DNA from: Sipunculus nudus | Lineage: Eukaryota > Annelida > Sipuncula > Golfingiida > Sipunculidae | Length of the DNA stretch: 64,000 nt | Direction of reading: 5' to 3' | Assembly (NCBI GenBank): GCA_026874595.1 | Contig: CM049316.1 | Span: 45,773,695-45,837,694, forward strand | Shown here: positions 56,170 to 64,000 of the stretch, piece by piece | How positions within the stretch are numbered: position 1 is the stretch's first letter | Layout of the letters: each line of letters starts with the position of its first letter | Notes under the pieces: generated by a model | Told to the model about the DNA's origin: nothing | The model's database searches: none | What the model saw: the letters and a program-made list of their open reading frames with translations, nothing else | Made by a program: the position numbers and the translations under genes

Positions 56170-57803
56170 ATACCTCATGTTTTAATTCCAATTAGGATAT
56201 CAGTTGTACAAGATGAATAAGTTCAAAATATCATATTTGTAAGATCAAACCTAATGAAATATAGAAGTATCAATAAACAATAGATTAATTACTGCACGTG
56301 CAATGCTTTATATTATAATAAGTCCTAAATCTGCGGATACCAGTGACAGGAATTACATGACTGTGCTTTTAGAAAATTTAATCATAATCAGACAAAGGGA
56401 AATTTCCGGAGGTAGGGGAGGGGAAGGGGGACCACGGCCCTCCTCCTCTCCCTTTTGCTACGCCCCTGAGTCCTTAACCAATAAGAGATTAAATCTATCA
56501 ATACAAAAAGGGGGAGGGACTTGACCGGGGAATATTAAGACAGTCACCTTATATCTGCATACATAGTAAAATCAAGAAAGAATATGTAGAACAGACAAAG
56601 CCAATGAGGTTATGGTTTCCTGCGTGTCTTCTTGTTTGTTTGAAAAATTATGCTAATAATGTTGTACTGATTTCAAACGAAACTTTGTAAAGATTTGATA
56701 ACGTTACAGTGAGTATCTAGACTGAGGGGCCATAAGATAGTTTTGCCTTGGCGGTAATATGCACTGAGGTATGTGCAAAATATATTAATTTATTCCAGTG
56801 ATCAATGAAATTTAGCATTTTCAAGACTGGTAAAAACAGTGATAACATTTTCGTTCATATACAGGGATATGATATGGCAAGCGAAGGAACTGTTTATTCT
56901 TTTATTTTTTTTCCAAAATGGGTGCTTTCGCAAGATAAGATTCTATAAATAACAGATTTGTTCTTCCGTCATCCCAGCCTTTGATCACTCATTCCTTTGG
57001 AGGCATTAGTAGTAAATATCCACATTACATTTATGTGTTTGCCGGGCGTGGTTTAGGTTCCTTTGCCCGATGTCCTCTATCACGTATGTGCGTATATTTC
57101 GGTCATTCCAGTGACAAAACTGATCTCGCCGTGTCACACGGGGCTAAGTTGTCATTTCCCGGATAATATGCAACAAATCTAAACCTTCAGCTAGAAAAAC
57201 ATAAGGGTTAATGGAAACCCTTCAAAATGTCATTCTGGATTGCTGTACAAGCAGCGGCCGTGCGTCAAATAACAAAAGAAAATTGTTATATCAATATATT
57301 AGAGAAATACTCAACCATTCCTCTCATGGAAATTGTTAAATCAAATCGACTTTGGAAAACGTGTCAAAATTAAAATTAGTACACACATTATCCAAATAGT
57401 AATTTGTCAACTTAATTAAACGTTGCTATAGTAACAGGTTGAATGGGTTACGGTCACCTCATCAATTCCACTGTCTCACTCGATACACAAAAACGGTTCT
57501 TATCAACTCCCAGTTAAATGTGCCAGTCTGTAACTTTGAATGTGAGACACTAAAGCATCATATTTGCCTACTTGTGTAAGCGCATACCAAGTTATACTAG
57601 GAAATAGTATTACAAGCATCCTGTTTATGGAATATTCAAACTGCACATCATTAAAAAGTCTCCAGAAAAATTAAATCTGTTCCTCGATGAGCTGTTCTTT
57701 GAAATGATGCAGTATATTTATAGATCGACAGATACGTTGGTTCAGATTGCAAAATTTCTTTGAAAGGATGCGACAAGGACTCAGTTTGACAGAATGAAAC
57801 CTA

Positions 57804-57926
57804 AACGTTACCCTACAAACTATTTCGTGTCATAACGATACGCTACAAATTATTTCGTCCAATAAACGATACCCTACAAACTATAACGTGCAATAAACGA
57901 TACCCTACAAACTATTGCGTGCAATA
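57804..57926 (+). repeat. 31-bp tandem repeat, four copies
   Basis: Units begin near 57804, 57834, 57865 and 57896 with AACGATACCCTACAAACTAT followed by a CGTGCAATA-type end. The last two are nearly identical and the first is 30 bp. No coding role seen. Confidence 0.9.
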
Positions 57927-58230
57927 AAATCAAACGTTTAGAAAGTATGTGTTTTTTTCATAGCATCTCAGTCCTTTATAAGATAGGTAAAGGCCATCGG
58001 CCATATATATGCACATAAACACTACATTTAAAAACTGCTGATTTGTTGTTTAGTGTTAAAAGTATTCTAATACCCCGTCATTTCGACAGACCAAGAACTA
58101 GACCAAGTATAATATTAAAACTTTTTTTTTAATCTGACAATCTGCCTTTGGTTCCTCATCAATTTTAGTTCCATTTTGTGTAATTTTATTTCAATTTGTG
58201 AGAATACCTGCCAAGTCAGCGGCGTTGCCG

Positions 58231-58244
58231 TCTCTCTCTCTCTC

Positions 58245-58299
<55 letters not shown>
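58231..58299. repeat. Compound (TC)n(TA)n microsatellite
   Basis: TC run 58231-58246 followed by a TA run to 58299 with one G. Confidence 0.96.
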
Positions 58300-58766
58300 T
58301 GCATACCGAACCTACGAATTGCCTGTAGTATAAGTTTTTTATGGTTTTGTTATAGTAGGATTGCACGGTTCACTATACCGTTTTTAATTTAATAGAAAAT
58401 AGTAATTAGAATTTTTGTCATTGATGGCCTTAATTTGCATATTACAAGAATTTGCAAGGCTGTCGTGAGGACAACCAATCTCAAATATATTAGTTGATCC
58501 AAAAAGAATATACACTAATTCTTTAAAAAATAATTAAAAGAAATGTATGTTTTCAGTGACATCATAAGCCCCAGGAACATCAAAACGCTTAAGGATTAAA
58601 AAAATATTAATTGGATAAACGTTTTACAACATATTATGACGGGGGATGAAAGAATTGCTGTTAAAATTCCCAAATAATGACTTTTTTGAAAGACAAATCT
58701 GTTGTATCGGATAATAAAGTTATTATAGAAGGCAGCTCCAGCGACACACCACTTACGCTAAATTAG

Positions 58767-59213
58767 AATCACTATCAAACACAATCCCTATCAAACACAA
58801 TCCCTATCAAACACAATCCCTATCAAACACAGTCCCTATCAAACACAGTCCCTATCAAACACAGTCACTATCAAACACAGTCACTATCAAACACAGTCAC
58901 TATCAAACACATTCACTATCAAACACAATCACTTTCAAACACAATCACTATCAAACACAATCACTATCAAACACAATCACGATCAAACACCATCACTATC
59001 AACACCATCACTATCAACACAATCACTATCAAACACAATCACTATCAAACACAATCACTATCAAACACAATCACTATCAAACAAAATCACTATCAAACAC
59101 AATCACCTTAAACACAATCACTATCAAACACAATCACTATCAAACACAATCACTATCAAACAAAATCACTATCAAACAAAATCACTGTCAAACACAATCA
59201 CTATCAAACACAA
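58767..59213 (+). repeat. 16-bp minisatellite, ~28 copies
   Basis: Tandem array of TCACTATCAAACACAA with ordered variants: early units have CCCTATC and then AGTCACTATC, later ones AATCACTATC; a few have single-base losses or AAACAAAATC. On the plus strand the pure unit has no stop in any frame, but no start or context suggests translation. Confidence 0.95.
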
Positions 59214-60709
59214 GCCTAAAGATAAAATATCTTTACCATTTTGCGACAATGGATATTATATCCTAGTCAAGACTTAAAACCTGCTTCCCGCATTTGGCAG
59301 TCAAATTGCATGCAGCTTTCAGCATCAAAGGTTCTCATTTAGCCTGGCTTTCAATCTAATTTTCGTACTTTGAGTTCATATATACAGCAATAATTTATAG
59401 TCACAGTGTTTGGTCTTTGTAGTTCGGATTTGTTATTGATATTTGTACCCAGAGGCATAAAAAATCATTATACCACTTTTGATTTGGCTTCTCAAAACTT
59501 TTCGTTTCCTTACAGCGCACTGAAAGCATGGTTTTTGTTTTCTGAAGAACACATGCTTACACCTGGTCCCGGTGCGTTGAAAGGGCGTTAGAGATCGAAA
59601 CTAGCCTAAAATGTAGACATTTTTTTAAAGAAAAATTAGTTCTGAGTAAAACATTAATATTTTAAGTGGAGGTACACGTTCACTTGTACCAGAGCGGTCG
59701 CAGACGGGACAACAAACCTGCACAAAAATAAACAAGACTCTATTTTAACGGCTTCAGGTACATTTTCCCCCAAGTTCAGGTAGCCCAAAGCCATATTAAC
59801 GTAGATATGAAAGCGCACAAAACGTGTCCGCATCCGTGTTCGCCTTTGGCAGAAGCCGATCCGGGAGGGGGGGGGGGGGAGGGAGAAATCCAGGGGGTCC
59901 CTTTTTCAGTCGCCGCAGCCTTTTTTAAGGGGTTAAGACAGATTTGTGAGCCCCCCCCCCCTACTTTTCCGGACAGAATGACCCTTTTTTTCTCCTCTTT
60001 ACAAAATCCTGGATACTCCCCTGTTTGGCCTTATAATCATAGACAGTTTGTATATAAACAGTGAATTGACAAATGACATATTTTTGTACGAACAAAGTAG
60101 TCGCAATAGCATACCCCAAATGATATCCAAATTTCTTCAATTAGCACCAAAGACTTGCATATCCATCTCATTATAATAATCACCTTAAATTAAAAAAAAT
60201 ATGACTAGAAGTAGAATAATCTGTGTGTCAGGTCAAGGTGGTGAAAAAAATCACGGAACTGTAAATTTATTACACACCATGGTGCCCATTGGCACGTCAT
60301 TGTGGATTTTAATAAAAACAGACTGATTTTGATATAATAATGAGTTCGGTTGACTTCTTTGAGTTTGTATTGTAGTCAATGGAGAGAACGGAAAGCTTTT
60401 ATATTTTAGCGGGATTGTCAGTTCAGTTTTAAAATAGGTACTTCATGTCACTGTTCCCAAAGTTGAAGACTCCTTATACAATTACAGGAAAACATGTTCG
60501 ATACCTTCTTACAAACTAATTTTTCTTGCAATATATTCCACAGTTTCCCATCGGTCTGTATTTTCATCACATCCACGTTGTGTGATGCTTGGCTGCCCGC
60601 GTCAAGGCCGTGGTATTTATTTAGTCATAAACTGATTAATGTGACACAGCCTGTCCGTTAGCAGGGGACAAACGTCCAGAAGAAGATTTTATCTTACTTC
60701 ACCGAGCTG

Positions 60710-60723
60710 GTTACCTTGGTAAC
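60710..60723. promoter_or_regulatory. X-box-like (RFX) inverted repeat
   Basis: GTTACCTTGGTAAC fits the RFX X-box form GTNRCC-N(0-3)-RGYAAC. A similar site GCTACCATGGTAAC lies at 63074-63087. Function is not shown. Confidence 0.3.
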
Positions 60724-63700
60724 GCCTACGTATGTAGCGTCTTGCATCCGAAGTTGTGCGTGTTGGTTTTCTAAACTATTGTCAGAGTCCGCGAGCTGTC
60801 TCTTCCTGGAACATCTCTCTCAAATTGAGATTGACACCCGAACAAGAGGAGGGAATTGATCACATTGTTTATAGTTTCAAATGCCAGGACTGTATTTTTA
60901 AACAAAGTTCTACTTTCTGTGAAATTCCAATGCTGTTAAAGACCTTTTCCGCTTTTGACATTTCTGCCTCTCCGTATACTTTAAAAAAGAATCATACTTT
61001 TTCTCCTGTCAAGAATACCTTTTCCCGGTACTTTTTGTACACTTTTTCCTGTTCATAACAGCATCATGAAGATAGAGTTTTCTCTGTTGTTTACATTTAA
61101 TTAAGAAATGAGTGACAGCAATAGACATGTATTGTCAATGTTTCAAAAAAGAAGCTTTTATGGAATGATTAAGTCAAAATTATTAAAAATAATATGAAAT
61201 GTGTAGTCTAGTTTAGTGGTACTAGGAGTGGTCCAGTGGAATAGAAATATTCTACTTATGATTCTGAATTATCTGTGGCCATTCCAGTTGTTCGAGAAAT
61301 ATACATTAAAATATTCTAATTGTTGCTTGAATCTTCCAAGGATAAGCCTAGGTGTAGCTTAAGCACTGTGGGTGTAATTTAAATACCTTTAGCGTAACTC
61401 GAAGTGCTTTAGGTGTTGACTTAAGTGCGCTAACGCTATGTTCCAGGGAAACATGTGTCATGTTTTAAATGTCCGAGTGTAACTTAACCAAACATTCAAG
61501 TTTCTTGGCAAAAAAAAGATACATCAATCGGTTACGGATCCGAAGTTTGTATCTTGATAAAATTTCACGCTATACGAAGTTATAAGAAGACCATTACTGG
61601 CAAGGAGTCACTGGAAACATTCTGGGCCGTGTGAATATATCGCGAGTTGGCAAGGTAAAGGTTCAATATAAGCAAATTAGCGAATATTCATTAGGAAATT
61701 CCTATTCAGATTAGGACATGTGAAAAACGAACCCAATAGTGACCAAATAGAAAGTGAACGTTGAAAATTAGTGTAGAACATATGTACACCATTTAACCAC
61801 TGGATACAAGTTTCGGCGGTCTCTCTGTCCGATCAAAAACGTAGACTAACAGTGGACGAGGGACATTGCTGAATGATTCAACCGCGTGAATGCACGTTGA
61901 TAGATCAAAGACTAACTTCTTCAGGGAAATAAAGATCAAAGATACACTTCGGTTAATCTTTATTCATTTAGGGATTGGTTAATGTCGGTCTAGCGTACGG
62001 CGACCGCAGTCACCACTCTATAGGCCCGGCACCCTCGCTAATCAACAGATCTGCCGACCCCGTCCACGCCGGCAGCACTTCAAAGAGTACCCGCTTTAGC
62101 TAGGTTAACTTGCCAGTTTGGTTGGGAAAAGCTGCCCGTAATCCGTAACAGCCAGGTGGTCGCATTACATAGAGTTTCGTTTTTACTTAATATAACTGTG
62201 TAATTCAAGGGACTGATATCAAGTGCCAATAATAGCAAGTTGCGCGCATTTCACAGATGGTTGCATGGACAAGTTGAACTGTAGTTCTAAATGTTCGAAC
62301 ACTCTAACTGCTCAAGGGGTTATTGTAATTACTGTAGGTACAAACAGGGCTATACCAACGACTCCCTATGTTTTCTACAAATTCCTACATATTTTCTGAT
62401 ATAACTGTTTTTACTCAATAAATAATTTATAATAGACCTTTTATCATTGAAAACGTAAAATTCGTTTATAGAACTTGAACTGTGCGTGTGTGATGCCGTC
62501 ATACAAGGCAAATTGCACAGACCTTTAGAACCTTCTTGACGAATAGATTGTCATGTTAAACAGTGTAAACCACCATTGTGCAGTGAAAACATCTATATAT
62601 TTCTTTTTATTTTTCCTGAAAATGCCTGTAAACTGATATATTTTTGTCTGAGGTGGTCCTATTAAGATTTTATATTTCTTAATGAATCTGATGGGTTCTT
62701 TTTTTAAACTACTCAAGATGTAACCTGAAGTCCTCGAAGTGTTCGATGTGCTCCAAATGTAACTCGATGTGGTCTTTAGGTCACTCGACTGAACTCAGCT
62801 GAAAAATAGGTTCAAACGAAACTATAGATCTATAGAACGTATATATTGTATACAATATACAATATACATGTATATAATTATTTTGGATCATACAAGGGTG
62901 AGCCAGCATAACTAATCAATTATTCAATTGTGAGGTATGTCTGTTGTTTAAATACAATAGATACAAACACTTAATTTTTTACCGCCATATATATACATAT
63001 AAATAAACATCCCAATCTGAGCACAATTTTCAACAGACTCTCCAGGTTCAGTGATAGCAGACGACACTCGTTGGCTACCATGGTAACGCTGATCCCTTAG
63101 GGAATCCCGCAGATACAGATACTTTCCCGACCAGGGCTTTTTAATCAAGTCTTAATGAACCTACGTCTGCTGACCTTTTGATCGCACACAAGGTGTTTTC
63201 ACTTGCTTTTAAATTTTTCTTAAACAACAGTCCGATATTCAAACTCCAGGCGACCTTACATGATATCTTCCTCTTTCTATTTAAGGCAAAAAAAAAAAAT
63301 AATACAAAGGGTCAATGTTTCCATGTATCCCCTCTTTTTTACAATTTTGCTCTTCCTTATCTTCATTCTTATCGCGGTGCATTCTGGGCTGTCATCTATT
63401 ACAGCTGTCTTAGTAAAATATTTATTCACCCGGACCTATTTAATATCGGAAACAGATGCACGGTCTTCGCGTGGGCAGGTGGGAAAAAAGGAAATTGCTA
63501 TGAGTAATGAATGTTCCAGAGATTTGTTTAAATTTCGTAATTTCTTACCTTTTCCCTGTAATGTTACAGTAATATTATTGATAACCATTTTAATTTACAA
63601 GTTTAATAATGAGTTAAATTAATGAAGGATATTTACTATCACGAATTGAGTGCTTGGGCTGTACTGTAATCAGTCCAGCTACTTTAATACCATTTATGAA

Positions 63701-64000
63701 AATAGCGTTGTATATGCTTAACATAAACATGGCGAGTTTTCAGTTGTCTGCAAGACAAAATGTTGCTCAAGGAGAAAAACAATTTATAGTGTTAAACGTA
63801 ACTGTGAAGTCCATACATTCAGCACCCTGTCAAATAGACACTAAAGCAGCCGCACACAGTGCGGACCAGACGACATCGGATTGGACCAGACAGGATTGAG
63901 AATCCTGAAGAGTCCGCCACAAGATTTCCCGATCTGGTCCTAGGGGGGTCGCACACAGAGCGGATCTGATTCGTTTACCCCGGTACTCCAAAATGCCAGC

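Larger units (their letters stand above)
48803..64000 (+). other. Intron 3 of the VAT1-like gene, incomplete
   Basis: Begins at the GTAGGT donor and runs off the window. No exon resembling the expected continuation of the Rossmann fold was found in any frame. It contains four long TA tracts (49.8, 52.2, 56.1, 58.25 kb), a 31-bp tandem repeat (57.8 kb), a 16-bp minisatellite (58.77-59.21 kb) and G-rich repeat ends (56.4 and 59.86 kb). Stretches 49.86-52.22, 52.28-56.09, 56.5-57.8 and 60.1-64.0 kb hold unassigned AT-rich DNA. A nested unrelated gene cannot be excluded but none is supported. Confidence 0.7.

Noticed and set aside
58767-59213. CRISPR array
   Set aside because: The 16-bp units are contiguous, without unique spacers, in a eukaryotic intron; it is a minisatellite.
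61571-61583. TATACGAAGTTAT, identical to one arm of the phage P1 loxP site
   Set aside because: The second arm and spacer are absent, so this is a coincidence rather than a recombination site.

Overview
This is a low-GC eukaryotic window with long introns, dense repeats and (TA)n microsatellites. Only one conserved protein-coding gene can be recognised: the 5' half of a plus-strand VAT1-like gene (synaptic vesicle membrane protein VAT-1 homolog-like, zinc-free MDR/quinone-oxidoreductase family). Three coding exons are visible at 13416-13594, 41321-41450 and 48587-48802. They join in frame through GT/AG splice sites to give 175 codons. The remaining exons (end of the Rossmann fold and C-terminus) are not in the window, so intron 3 exceeds 15 kb. 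The repeat style (L2/CR1-type LINE debris, tRNA-derived SINE heads, foldback elements, very many TA tracts) together with a VAT1L-type protein fits a marine invertebrate, most likely a mollusc or another lophotrochozoan. That taxon call is inference.

Layout. 1-13.1 kb is upstream flank: no recognisable gene, two copies of a repeat family with ~160-bp internal periodicity (3.2-4.5 and 10.1-11.0 kb), a ~110-bp-armed foldback element (5.1-5.5 kb), one copy of a ~400-bp dispersed repeat, and five TA tracts. The candidate promoter lies just before 13416. Intron 1 (13.6-41.3 kb) carries a large nested composite at 18.07-20.84 kb (oppositely oriented arrays of a short motif, with a TIR-bounded element made of 301-bp tandem units inside), two more copies of the dispersed repeat, an L1-like LINE 3' fragment (23.4 kb, minus), an LTR-like block (28.2-28.7 kb, minus), a decayed L2/CR1-type LINE (31.05-33.5 kb, plus), tRNA-like SINE heads (33.64 and 37.69 kb) and a 786-bp LTR-like element embedded in a TA tract (40.26-41.05 kb). 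Intron 2 (41.45-48.59 kb) has a MITE with 16-bp perfect TIRs, a third tRNA-like head and another dispersed-repeat copy. Intron 3 (48.8 kb to the end) holds TA tracts, a 31-bp tandem repeat, a ~28-copy 16-bp minisatellite and unassigned AT-rich DNA.

No prokaryotic operon, CRISPR array, rRNA or intact tRNA gene was seen. Most long reading frames are read-through of TA repeats or other repeats. The most interesting non-genic signals are the nested inverted-array composite, repeated bracketing of retroelements by TA tracts, an excess of perfect CRE octamers (TGACGTCA) concentrated upstream of the gene, and nuclear-receptor-type half sites carried by repeats. Copy numbers and boundaries were judged by eye.
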